From: Bacteroidaceae bacterium | GTDB lineage: Bacteria; Bacteroidota; Bacteroidia; Bacteroidales; Bacteroidaceae | Direction: 5' to 3' | DNA: 8,317 nt | Assembly: GCA_016284115.1 (NCBI GenBank) | Contig: JAEEOD010000033.1 | Span: 1 to 8,317 of the forward strand | Shown: piece by piece, positions 1-7,030 of the stretch | How the letters are laid out: every line of letters begins with the position of its first letter | How positions within the stretch are numbered: position 1 is the first letter of the stretch | Position numbers and translations under genes: made by a program | Notes under the pieces: model-generated | Told to the model about the DNA's origin: nothing | The model's database searches: none | Seen by the model: the letters and a program-made list of their open reading frames with translations, nothing else

Positions 1-2384
1 TTGTTCTTGACCTTAATGTTTTTTAAAGTCTCCAAATCTTTTGTTGCCTCGGGATCTGCTTGCACCATTACACGGTACATACGACCGAATCGGTTGAAGT
101 TGGAAGCGTACAGACCACCATAGTAACCCTGCATAGCACTCAGAATGGTAGCAGGGCTTACGCCAGCACGCTTACAAGCAGCAGCGTCGATGTCCATCTC
201 ATACTGTGGAAAACTTGGACTGAAAGAAGTACGTGCTGAGTTGATTTCAGGACGCGCTTCCAAAGCTGCATCGTAATCGTTTACTACCTGGAAGAAATTA
301 TCCAAAGAACCGCCTGTCTTGTCCTGCATGTAAAGCTGGATATCGCTTGACATAGAATAACCCTGAATCATAGGTGGTTGGAAGAACAGCACCTGTGCCT
401 CTGGGATAATCTTCTGCGCACGCATATATAAAGTAATGAACACAATCTGAGAGTTCTCCATCAGGCCACGATCCTCGAAGTCCTTTAATTTGATGATGAA
501 TGAACCATACGAAGGTCCACTACCACCAGTAAAACTGAAACCTGAGATCATGGTACGGCTCTGCACAGCTGGTTCTGCTGCAATGAGGCTATCCACACGT
601 AGCATAATCTCAATAGAACGTTCCTGCGAGGTACCTGCAGGTAGGGTTACCGTACCCATCAGTGTACCGGTATCTTCATTAGGCACCATACCAGATGGGG
701 TGGTTTGCATCAATAGTATCAAAGCGATGATAGAAGCTGCTACGATACCCCATGAGAGTTTCTTGTGCTCAATGAAGTAGGCCACATGCTTCTTGTATTT
801 TTCCAAGATCTTTTCATACCAACGGTTAAAACCACGATGGAACTTCTCCACTCTGCTAGGTTCTTTCTCTTCCTCACCTTCTTTCTGGGTATGAGGTTTC
901 AGGAAGATGGCGCAAAGTGCAGGACTCAGCGTCAATGCGTTGATAGCTGAGAAACCGATGGCGATGGCCATGGTCAAACCAAACTGCTGATAAAAGGCAC
1001 CTGCCGTACCTGTCATGAAACTCACAGGGATGAACACAGACATCATGACTAAGGTAATGGATACGATGGCACTTGCCAACTCGCGCATGGCATCGATACT
1101 TGCTTGCTTGGCAGAAGTATAACCTTGATCAAGCTTGGCGTGAACACCTTCCACCACCACAATCGCATCGTCGACCACAATCGCGATAGCGAGCACCAAT
1201 GCCGAAAGTGTCAGCAGGTTCAAGCTGAAGCCGATGATATACAAGAGGAAGAAGGTACCAATCAATGCTACGGGGATGGCAATGGCTGGAATCAGTGTAG
1301 AACGGAAGTCCTGCAAGAAAATATACACCACGATGAACACCAGGATGAATGCCTCAATCAAGGTCTTGATTACCTCATATATAGAGGCGAACAAGAATTC
1401 ATTCACACTCTGAGCAACATTTATCTTTAAACCAGCGGGAAGGCGATCTTCATGTTCTTTCAATGCTTCTTCAATGCCCTGCACTGCTTCGGTTGCGTTT
1501 GAACCAGGCAGCTGCATCGCGATAGCAGTCACAGCCTTATGACCATTCACACGGTTGAAAAATGAATAGGTGGTACGACCCATTTCCACGCGAGCCACAT
1601 CTTTGATGCGAAGCAAACTACCATCATCCATTGATTTCAATACAATGTCCTCAAACTCTTCTGGAGTCTGTAAACGACCCTTGTAGCGAATAGTGTATTG
1701 GTAGGTTTGGTTACCTTGAACACCAAACTGACCAGGAGCAGCCTCCACATTCTGTTCAGCCAAAGCGTTGGAAACGTCACTTGGCATCAAACCATATTGT
1801 GCCATGATTTCTGGCTTCAGCCATATACGCATAGCATATTCTACACCCATCACCTGGGTATCACCTACACCCTTGATACGCTGTATTTCTGGCAAAAGGT
1901 TGATAGATGCATAGTTTTCAATAAACTCTGTAGTATGGGTATCGCTCTCGTCGTAGAGTGAGAAAATCAGCAACATAGAAGTCTGTCGCTTCATGGTCAT
2001 AATACCCACGCGAGTTACTTCAGCAGGCATCAATCCCTGAGCCATAGACACACGGTTCTGCACGTGAATAGCTGCCATATCAGGGTCAGTACCCTGCTTG
2101 AAGGTAATAGTAATCTGTGCCGTACCGCTGTTGGAAGCAGATGAACTCATGTACATCATGTTCTCCACACCATTGATTTGGTTCTCCAGCGGAGCTACCA
2201 CAGCATTCAATACCGTCTGGGCGTTAGCACCAGGGTAGTTGGTATATACCATGATGGTAGGTGGTGCGATGTTAGGATACTGGGTAATAGGTAGCTGTGA
2301 CAACCCGATAAAACCCAATATCACAATCAGGATAGAGATCACCGTACTGAGTACCGGCCTATTTATAAATCTATCTAAATTCAT
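1..2384 (-). CDS. RND-family multidrug efflux permease (AcrB/MexB-like), C-terminus cut by window edge
   Basis: Inner-membrane proton/drug antiporter of a tripartite efflux pump; it takes substrates from the periplasm and outer leaflet and passes them to an outer-membrane channel. The frame is open from an ATG at 2384-2382 to the left edge, giving 794 codons; AcrB-type proteins have about 1030-1050, so roughly 250 residues are missing. The N-terminus MNLDRFINRPVLSTVIS is the classic cytoplasmic start and TM1 of this family. TM4 carries the proton-relay pair D405-D406 in AIVVDDAIVVVEG, matching AcrB D407/D408. A charged cytoplasmic linker (about residues 496-535) precedes TM7 (about 538-557). 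The switch-loop equivalent is ISGFSFTGG, with G615 and F616/F618, close to AcrB G614 and F615/F617. The visible part ends inside the second periplasmic porter loop. It lies 84 bp downstream of the membrane fusion protein gene, so it is the second gene of the operon. Substrate specificity cannot be read from sequence. Confidence 0.96.
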   Translation of the reverse strand, partial: MNLDRFINRPVLSTVISILIVILGFIGLSQLPITQYPNIAPPTIMVYTNYPGANAQTVLNAVVAPLENQINGVENMMYMSSSASNSGTAQITITFKQGTDPDMAAIHVQNRVSMAQGLMPAEVTRVGIMTMKRQTSMLLIFSLYDESDTHTTEFIENYASINLLPEIQRIKGVGDTQVMGVEYAMRIWLKPEIMAQYGLMPSDVSNALAEQNVEAAPGQFGVQGNQTYQYTIRYKGRLQTPEEFEDIVLKSMDDGSLLRIKDVARVEMGRTTYSFFNRVNGHKAVTAIAMQLPGSNATEAVQGIEEALKEHEDRLPAGLKINVAQSVNEFLFASIYEVIKTLIEAFILVFIVVYIFLQDFRSTLIPAIAIPVALIGTFFLLYIIGFSLNLLTLSALVLAIAIVVDDAIVVVEGVHAKLDQGYTSAKQASIDAMRELASAIVSITLVMMSVFIPVSFMTGTAGAFYQQFGLTMAIAIGFSAINALTLSPALCAIFLKPHTQKEGEEEKEPSRVEKFHRGFNRWYEKILEKYKKHVAYFIEHKKLSWGIVAASIIALILLMQTTPSGMVPNEDTGTLMGTVTLPAGTSQERSIEIMLRVDSLIAAEPAVQSRTMISGFSFTGGSGPSYGSFIIKLKDFEDRGLMENSQIVFITLYMRAQKIIPEAQVLFFQPPMIQGYSMSSDIQLYMQDKTGGSLDNFFQVVNDYDAALEARPEINSARTSFSPSFPQYEMDIDAAACKRAGVSPATILSAMQGYYGGLYASNFNRFGRMYRVMVQADPEATKDLETLKNIKVKN

Positions 2385-2421
2385 ATGTTAGTTAATAATT
2401 GAGGATTGATAATTAATTTAA

Positions 2422-2439
2422 AATTGCGTTGATGCAATT
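2422..2439 (-). other. small hairpin in the efflux intercistronic gap
   Basis: AATTGC (2422-2427) and GCAATT (2434-2439) form a perfect 6-bp stem with a 6-nt loop between the fusion-protein and permease genes. A competing pairing, GATAATT (2408-2414) with AATTATC (2436-2442), overlaps its left side. No clear T-tract follows on the minus strand, so this does not look like a terminator. It could stabilise or process the mRNA, or it could be chance in AT-rich DNA. Confidence 0.35.
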
Positions 2440-2467
2440 ATCCATTTTTCATTATCCATTATCCATT
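2437..2467. repeat. short direct repeat ATTATCCATT x3
   Basis: Three exact copies of ATTATCCATT lie at 2437-2446, 2451-2460 and 2458-2467; the last two overlap by three bases. They fill the gap directly after the stop codon of the fusion-protein gene. From general knowledge, low-complexity ATTATC/GATAAT-type strings are common between Bacteroidales genes. Function is unknown; slippage products are the simplest explanation. Confidence 0.7.
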
Positions 2468-2468
2468 A

Positions 2469-3647
2469 TTATTGCATTGCGCTCTGCAAGTTACCTTCTT
2501 TCTGGTCTTTCAGATTTTGTTGGTAAATTTCCTCTTTCTCAGCAGAAGTGATTGGCTGGATAGCAGCGCCATCACGCAGTGTCATGATGCCTTCGGTGGC
2601 AATCTTGTCACCAGCCTTCAAGCCCGCTAACACTACGAAGTTCTTACCGTCAGTCACAGGATGACAGGTAATCTCTGTGGTTTTCACAGTGTTGTCATCC
2701 TGCAGAACATAAACGAAACGCTTATCCTGCACCTCGAAAGTAGCGCTCTGTGGCACCAGAATGATGTTCTCAAAATTATTGGGGAATACCACATTTACGG
2801 TTGAGCCACGACGCAGCACCTTCTTTGGGTTAGGGAAGAGGGCACGCAGGTTTACAGAACCGGTAGTCATGTCAATATCACCGCTGATGGTTTCCACATG
2901 ACCAGTCTCGCTGTAGATAGAACCGTCAATAAGTTGTAGGCGTACCTCAGGGAAACTCTTAAGAATGTCTTCCGCACCGTTGCTCTCAGTCATTTGTAGC
3001 AGTTCACGCTCTGTCATACTGAAGTAAGCATACATATTGCTCAGGTCGCTCACGGTGGTCAATGGCTGAGCCGATGAAGGACTAACCAAGCTACCCAAAC
3101 GGTAAGGGATCTGACCTACCACACCGTCGGTAGGACTGGTTACTGTAGTATATTGCAGGTTCTTCTGAGCATTGGTCAATGCAGCCTCCGCTTGTGCCAA
3201 GCCGGCTTTTGCACTTGCCAACTGGTTTTCTGTCATTTGCAGGTCATAGTCGCTGGTAATGTTCTTTGCGTTCAGTCGCTTGCGATTTTCAAATGTCAGT
3301 TCTTGTGTGGCTACGGTAGCTTTGGCGCTTTCTACAGCAGCCTTGGCCTGGTTCACAGCAGCAATATACTGTGTTTGGTCAATAGTGAACAGCACTTGTC
3401 CACGTCTTACAAACGAACCTTCGTCTACATGCAGACGAGTAATAAATCCGCTTACCATAGGGCGGATGTCAACATCTTGCTTTCCTTTAATGGTAGCAGG
3501 GTAAGAGTTAGTCAGGTGAGAGGTGGTGGTGTTCAATGTCATCACCGTAATTTTTGGTGCATTGCCACCCGCTTGGGAACTACCTCCACCACAGCTGCTC
3601 AGCAAAGCTATATAACTTGCAGCTAAAAGGATCAATCTACACTTCAT
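2469..3647 (-). CDS. efflux RND transporter periplasmic adaptor (membrane fusion protein, HlyD/AcrA family), lipoprotein
   Basis: Periplasmic adaptor that joins the RND permease to an outer-membrane channel. It has 392 residues, normal for AcrA-like proteins. The signal peptide has a lipobox LSSC with the lipidated cysteine at C19, followed by a Gly/Ser-rich tether, so the mature protein should be lipid-anchored. Domains in order: beta start and first lipoyl half (about 48-92, with RPMVSGFITRLHVDEGSFV); an Ala/Gln-rich alpha-helical hairpin (about 95-165); the second lipoyl half (about 166-192, TSPTDGVVGQIPYRLGSLV); a beta-barrel (about 200-290); and a membrane-proximal domain (about 292-365, VPQSATFEVQDKRFVYVL). 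The start is an ATG at 3647, which gives a proper signal peptide. It is the first gene of the operon, with the permease 84 bp downstream. A promoter with a matching -7 element lies about 80 bp upstream. The family call is secure; the exported substrates are not known. Confidence 0.96.
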   Translation of the reverse strand: MKCRLILLAASYIALLSSCGGGSSQAGGNAPKITVMTLNTTTSHLTNSYPATIKGKQDVDIRPMVSGFITRLHVDEGSFVRRGQVLFTIDQTQYIAAVNQAKAAVESAKATVATQELTFENRKRLNAKNITSDYDLQMTENQLASAKAGLAQAEAALTNAQKNLQYTTVTSPTDGVVGQIPYRLGSLVSPSSAQPLTTVSDLSNMYAYFSMTERELLQMTESNGAEDILKSFPEVRLQLIDGSIYSETGHVETISGDIDMTTGSVNLRALFPNPKKVLRRGSTVNVVFPNNFENIILVPQSATFEVQDKRFVYVLQDDNTVKTTEITCHPVTDGKNFVVLAGLKAGDKIATEGIMTLRDGAAIQPITSAEKEEIYQQNLKDQKEGNLQSAMQ

Positions 3648-3725
3648 AAATTAATATATTGTTTTGTTATTATTTTAATTATTTGCTGTTGGGAACATGG
3701 CATAATTCCGCAATTAATTAAGTTG

Positions 3726-3756
3726 CAAAGGTACTTATTTTATTGTTCAATACAAT
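3726..3756 (-). promoter_or_regulatory. Bacteroidota-type promoter for the efflux operon
   Basis: On the minus strand, TACCTTTG (3733 down to 3726) is a perfect match to the Bacteroidota -7 consensus TAnnTTTG. It is preceded, after a 19-nt spacer, by ATTG (3756-3753), three of four matches to the -33 TTTG element. Transcription would start near 3720 and give an AT-rich leader of about 70 nt before the fusion-protein ATG. No Shine-Dalgarno-like sequence is evident, as is usual in this phylum. Confidence 0.7.
3740..3752. promoter_or_regulatory. candidate operator inside the efflux promoter spacer
   Basis: TATTG-TT-CAATA (3741-3752) is a perfect inverted repeat with a 2-nt centre. It lies entirely within the spacer between the -33 and -7 elements of the minus-strand promoter, a usual place for a repressor to block RNA polymerase. 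TTATTGTTCAAT (3740-3751) recurs inverted with one mismatch at 3812-3823, in front of the divergent gene. No regulator gene is visible in the window. Being short and AT-rich, it may be chance. Confidence 0.35.
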
Positions 3757-3838
3757 GACTTTAATCTTATTTTACTTATTTTTCCACCTTTTAGGGCATT
3801 TTTTGCTCCAGATGGAACAATAATTCAGCAAGAACCTT

Positions 3839-3846
3839 TATTTTTG
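3839..3846 (+). promoter_or_regulatory. -7-like promoter element for the lipoprotein/DUF3108 operon
   Basis: TATTTTTG matches the Bacteroidota -7 consensus TAnnTTTG and is followed by only 4 nt before the annotated ATG at 3851. No good -33 TTTG lies at 19-21 nt upstream; the nearest, at 3802-3805, is too far. If the element is real, the mRNA would be leaderless or start almost at the ATG, or translation may begin slightly further in. Confidence 0.45.
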
Positions 3847-3850
3847 CATC

Positions 3851-5812
3851 ATGTTCTATTTTAACTTCAAATATGCAACCCGTTTGTTGAAGCGTAGCGC
3901 CTTGCCATTAGTGGTAGTTACGGCGTTTCTTTATTCATGTGCCAGTGTGGGAACACTCGGAGGTGGTGACTATGATGAAACGCCTCCAAAGTTTTTGAAA
4001 GGGACACCTGCTCCTAATGAGTTGAACTCTTCACGAACCCGCATTTCCATTGAGTTTGATGAATACATCAAGTTAGATAAGCCACAAGAGAAGGTTGTCA
4101 TCTCACCCCCGCAAGTGCAACAAGCCAATGTGCGTGCGAATGGCAAGAAAGTGTTGATTGATTTACAAGATACCCTCATCCCCAACACTACTTATACCAT
4201 CGATTTTGGTGATGCTATCCAGGACAATAACGAGGGTAATCCGTTGGAGAATTTCGTTTACACCTTCTCTACTGGTGAGCGTCTTGATACTATGGAAGTG
4301 GCAGGTACTGTACTTAATGCCATGAATCTTGAGCCTATTAAAGGAATGGCGGTAGGCTTACATGCAGATTTGGCGGATTCGGCTTTCACTTCTAAGCCTT
4401 TTGACCGTGTAGGACGTACCGATAGCCGAGGTCGGTTTACCATTAAGGGTGTGGCTCCTGGTGAGTATCATATTTTTGCTTTGCAGGAAACTGACCAAAA
4501 TTATTTTTATTCTCAACCTACTGAGATGGTGGCGTTTGACGATTCTTTGGTAATACCAACCTTTGAACTGCGTATGCGCCAAGACACCACATGGATTGTC
4601 TCTTTGGTGATTGACACCATCGTGGAGCGTCAATATACACATTATCTGCCTGACAAACTTATGTTGAAGGCATTTGTGAACAATAAGAAAGACCAACGAT
4701 TAGCGAAGTCGGAGCGCACCACTAAAAAAGATTTCACACTTTACTTTACTGCACCAGCAGATACTTTCCCTACCATCCGAGGCATTAACTTCGATGAAAT
4801 GGATGCTTTTGTCATCGAACGATTGACAGATCGCATTGACACCCTCAAATATTGGATCAAGGATTCACTCATTTATAAACTCGATACTTTGGAAATGGAG
4901 GTGTCTTATCTATATACTGATTCGCTGAAGGAACTGGTGCCTCGTACCGACACTCTTCGCTTGGCTTCTAAGGAAAAGCCTAAGAGTGAGAAAGAACTAC
5001 AAAAAGAGAAAGAAGAGAAAGATAAAGAGGAGAAGCGACGTCGTGAACGTGGCGACACTCTCAATGTGCAACCAAAGATAGAATTTTTGTCATTAGATAT
5101 TTATGCACCTGCCAGCATGGATGTTTATGATTATCTCACCCTCACTTTCCCAGAGCCTATAGCAAGTTTAGATTCCGCAGGGCTTCACTTGATGCAGAAG
5201 GTAGATACCTTGTGGCAAGACGTTCCTTTTGAGATGCAACACGATAGCCTGGAAATCAGGGTATTCAATGTCTATGCAGATTGGAAGCCTGGCGAAAGTT
5301 ATTCTTTCCAGGTGGACAGTGCTGCAGTAACGGGCATTTACGGACGTTTTATTGATAAACAGAAGAAGGACTTCAAGGTGAAGACCCTCGACAGTTATGG
5401 ACAAGTGTTTTTTAATATCAGTGGGGCGGAAGTGGATGATTTCGTGGAGTTGCTTGATACCAAAGATGAGGTGGTGCGAACAGTAAATGTGGAGAATGGG
5501 CGTGCAGATTTTTATTACCTTGCCCCAGGCAAGTATGCGGCTCGTTTGGTAAGAGATAAAAACCGCAATGGTAAGTGGGATACAGGCAACTACGAGTTGC
5601 ACCTACAGCCTGAGTTGGTGTTTTATTATCCACAGATGATTGAGTTTAAAGCCAATTTCGATGTTTTGCAGGATTGGGACCTAAATGCCAAGGAACTCGA
5701 CATGCAAAAGCCTGATGATATTAAGAAGCAAAAGCCTGAACAGAAGAGGGACAGAACCAGAGACCGGAATAATAATAACAGGAATAACAACCGTAATACT
5801 ATCAGACGATGA
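3851..5812 (+). CDS. large exported lipoprotein with N-terminal Ig-like (Big_5) domain
   Basis: 653-residue predicted lipoprotein of unknown precise function. A basic N-terminus and hydrophobic stretch end in the lipobox FLYSC, with the lipidated cysteine at C30. Residues about 43-141 (from TPPKFLKGTPAPNE to NFVYTFSTG) resemble Big_5 domains, including the typical PNTTYTIDFGDAIQDNNEGN segment. Residues about 149-215 (GTVLNAMNLEPIKGMAVGL, later GRFTIKGVAPGEYHIFAL) look like a carboxypeptidase-regulatory-like beta-sandwich. A Lys/Glu-rich linker spans 374-401. The C-terminal half looks beta-rich and contains DKNRNGKWDTGNY at 569-581, a calcium-loop-like DxNxNG motif. The last 34 residues are Lys/Arg/Asn-rich and probably disordered. 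The ATG at 3851 gives a long n-region; TTG codons at 3884 and 3887 could give a shorter signal peptide, and a -7-like element sits only 4 nt upstream of 3851. The stop overlaps the next start. This is likely an envelope protein, but neither side of the membrane nor ligand can be told. Confidence 0.9.
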   Translation: MFYFNFKYATRLLKRSALPLVVVTAFLYSCASVGTLGGGDYDETPPKFLKGTPAPNELNSSRTRISIEFDEYIKLDKPQEKVVISPPQVQQANVRANGKKVLIDLQDTLIPNTTYTIDFGDAIQDNNEGNPLENFVYTFSTGERLDTMEVAGTVLNAMNLEPIKGMAVGLHADLADSAFTSKPFDRVGRTDSRGRFTIKGVAPGEYHIFALQETDQNYFYSQPTEMVAFDDSLVIPTFELRMRQDTTWIVSLVIDTIVERQYTHYLPDKLMLKAFVNNKKDQRLAKSERTTKKDFTLYFTAPADTFPTIRGINFDEMDAFVIERLTDRIDTLKYWIKDSLIYKLDTLEMEVSYLYTDSLKELVPRTDTLRLASKEKPKSEKELQKEKEEKDKEEKRRRERGDTLNVQPKIEFLSLDIYAPASMDVYDYLTLTFPEPIASLDSAGLHLMQKVDTLWQDVPFEMQHDSLEIRVFNVYADWKPGESYSFQVDSAAVTGIYGRFIDKQKKDFKVKTLDSYGQVFFNISGAEVDDFVELLDTKDEVVRTVNVENGRADFYYLAPGKYAARLVRDKNRNGKWDTGNYELHLQPELVFYYPQMIEFKANFDVLQDWDLNAKELDMQKPDDIKKQKPEQKRDRTRDRNNNNRNNNRNTIRR

Positions 5813-6633
5813 TGAAGAAGTTGGTTACTACTATTCTTATGGCAATGGCATTGCTGCCAATCAACATGCTGGCTCAGCAGTGCGAAGTGGAGAACACCGC
5901 TTTCAAGGAAGGCGAGAGTGTGCGCTATGACCTTTATTTCGATTGGGGCATCATCTGGAAGAAGGTGGGCTATGCTACTTTTACTACCGATAAAACCGTT
6001 TATAAGGGACAATCTGCCTATGATATCCGTTTGATGGCTGTAGGCAGCAAGGAGGCCGATATGCTATTCAAGTTGCGCGACTCCCTGCAAGTATATATGA
6101 CTGAGCGCCTCGAACCTCTCTACTATAAGAAAGCTGCTGAGGAGGGGAGCCACTATAGTGTAGATGAGGCTTGGTACACTCGCGAGAATGGGGTGAGCAA
6201 AGTGCACCAGTTGCGTACTCGCCCTGGGGTAGAGGACTTTACCCCACTTGAAAGTGACACGGAAGATAGCCGTTGCATCTACGATATGCTGAGCATCATT
6301 GCCCGTGCCCGCAATTTCTCTGCTGAGCATTTTATGCAGGGACATCAAACCACCTTGCCTTTGGCAACAGGCCGTAAGGTGGATGAAGAGATACTTATTT
6401 GCTTAGGTGACAATACTATCAAGGCCAAGGATGGCAAGAAGTATGCTTGCAAAGGCTTCTCACTTTTTGCTTTCGATAAGGATGGCGACAAGAAGGAAAT
6501 CCTTCGTTTTTATATTACTGACGACGCGAATCGCCTTCCCATCCGTATTGATTTTTACCTCAAGATTGGCTCAGCTAAGGCTTATCTAAAAGAGGTAAAG
6601 GGCAATGCCCATCCATTAACTTCAGCAAAGTAA
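5809..6633 (+). CDS. exported DUF3108 domain-containing protein
   Basis: 274-residue protein with a cleavable signal peptide: basic MMKK, hydrophobic core, and a probable signal peptidase I site after A22 (NMLA|QQ). The mature protein begins with the hallmark of DUF3108 proteins, FKEGESVRYDLYFDWGIIWKKVGYATF (residues about 31-57), and runs as predicted beta strands to YLKEVKG near the end. It matches the family over nearly its whole length; the biochemical role of the family is not established. The start ATG at 5809 overlaps the upstream stop codon in ATGATGA; a second in-frame ATG at 5812 is equally possible and changes only one residue. The overlap implies translational coupling and co-transcription with the Ig-like lipoprotein, so the two may act together in the envelope. 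A terminator follows about 90 bp downstream. Confidence 0.93.
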   Translation: MMKKLVTTILMAMALLPINMLAQQCEVENTAFKEGESVRYDLYFDWGIIWKKVGYATFTTDKTVYKGQSAYDIRLMAVGSKEADMLFKLRDSLQVYMTERLEPLYYKKAAEEGSHYSVDEAWYTRENGVSKVHQLRTRPGVEDFTPLESDTEDSRCIYDMLSIIARARNFSAEHFMQGHQTTLPLATGRKVDEEILICLGDNTIKAKDGKKYACKGFSLFAFDKDGDKKEILRFYITDDANRLPIRIDFYLKIGSAKAYLKEVKGNAHPLTSAK

Positions 6634-6721
6634 TAGTAAGGCGATGCTTGCAAAAAAGTACGCTTCAAATTGAGTACAGACGAATAATCATTTGACTAAA
6701 GATGACTAATCGTTTGGATGT

Positions 6722-6758
6722 AGGCGATTGAATCTTAGCTGAGACTTCCGCCTTTTTT
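6722..6758 (+). terminator. rho-independent terminator of the lipoprotein/DUF3108 operon
   Basis: AGGCG (6722-6726) pairs with CGCCT (6749-6753). An inner stem GAATCT/AGACTTC (one bulged C) closes a loop TAGCTG, with a bulge ATT between the stems. A run of six T (6753-6758) follows directly. The orientation and position, about 90 bp after the DUF3108 stop, suit termination of that operon. The interrupted stem keeps confidence moderate. Confidence 0.6.
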
Positions 6759-6828
6759 CCCTCGTTTATCCTCACCTATAGTTTTGGTTAGTGAGAATCA
6801 TTTAATTCAGTTGTCTGGTCACTCAAAA

Positions 6829-6862
6829 CGGTCACATGGTCACACCTGTGACCATGTGACCG
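6829..6862. repeat. 34-bp perfect palindrome built from four GGTCACA heptamers
   Basis: Arms of 16 bp (6829-6844 and 6847-6862) are exact reverse complements around a 2-nt centre CC. Each arm is itself two tandem heptamers with a 1-nt spacer: GGTCACA at 6830-6836 and 6838-6844, then TGTGACC at 6847-6853 and 6855-6861. A 6-of-7 copy, GGTCACT, precedes it at 6817-6823. On the minus strand it is followed by only TTTT, so it is a weak terminator candidate. Its symmetry fits a multi-site DNA-binding locus or a structured RNA/DNA hairpin. Confidence 0.9.
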
Positions 6863-6890
6863 CAGAAGGTGGAAGTTGTGAGTTATAGAG

Positions 6891-6902
6891 AAGAATATTC
6901 TT
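6891..6902. repeat. 12-bp palindrome AAGAATATTCTT
   Basis: A perfect self-complementary 12-mer in the convergent intergenic region between the two GGTCACA palindromes. It lacks a loop and a T-tract. It may be chance in AT-rich DNA or a dimeric protein site. Confidence 0.4.
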
Positions 6903-6956
6903 GATAATTTGATGATTATAATTTTCTAAAATGATTTTTAAGATGTGAGAGTGGTT

Positions 6957-6982
6957 ATGGTCACAGGTGTGACCGTGACCAT
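6957..6982. repeat. second GGTCACA palindrome, inverted partial copy of the first
   Basis: GGTCACA (6959-6965) and TGTGACC (6968-6974) form a 7-bp inverted repeat around GG, and GTGACC (6975-6980) adds a third near-copy. ATGGTCAC (6957-6964) also pairs with GTGACCAT (6975-6982). The core at 6957-6974, ATGGTCACAGGTGTGACC, is the exact reverse complement of 18 bases in the first palindrome (6838-6855 region, read on the other strand). The two copies are about 100 bp apart in opposite orientation. Confidence 0.85.
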
Positions 6983-7030
6983 CTTGCCTTTTTCAAGGGC
7001 AAAGTGAACAATCAATGTAGTAATATCCGT

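Noticed and set aside
1104..1430. 108-codon open frame on the plus strand
   Set aside because: It is antisense to TM3-TM4 of the RND permease; its His/Gln-rich composition is what the opposite strand of hydrophobic Val/Ile/Leu codons gives.
3153..3626. 157-codon open frame on the plus strand
   Set aside because: It is antisense to the membrane fusion protein gene, whose family match over the same DNA is clear.
5626..6012. 128-codon open frame on the minus strand
   Set aside because: It lies antisense to the lipoprotein and DUF3108 genes, has low-complexity Leu/Ser content mirroring the Asn/Arg codons on the other strand, and shows no family resemblance.
6836..6859. Tiny reading frame MVTPVTM on the plus strand, with a near-identical one on the minus strand
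   Set aside because: Both come from the palindrome itself and stop after seven codons; there is no ribosome-binding signal or promoter.
6829..6862. CRP/FNR-type site
   Set aside because: The half-site order is TCACA-TGTGA, not TGTGA-n6-TCACA, and the site lies between convergent genes with no promoter beside it.
6829..6982. CRISPR array or insertion-sequence terminal repeats
   Set aside because: The repeats are only heptamers in both orientations with no regular spacers, and the about 95 bp between the palindromes is too small to hold a transposase gene.
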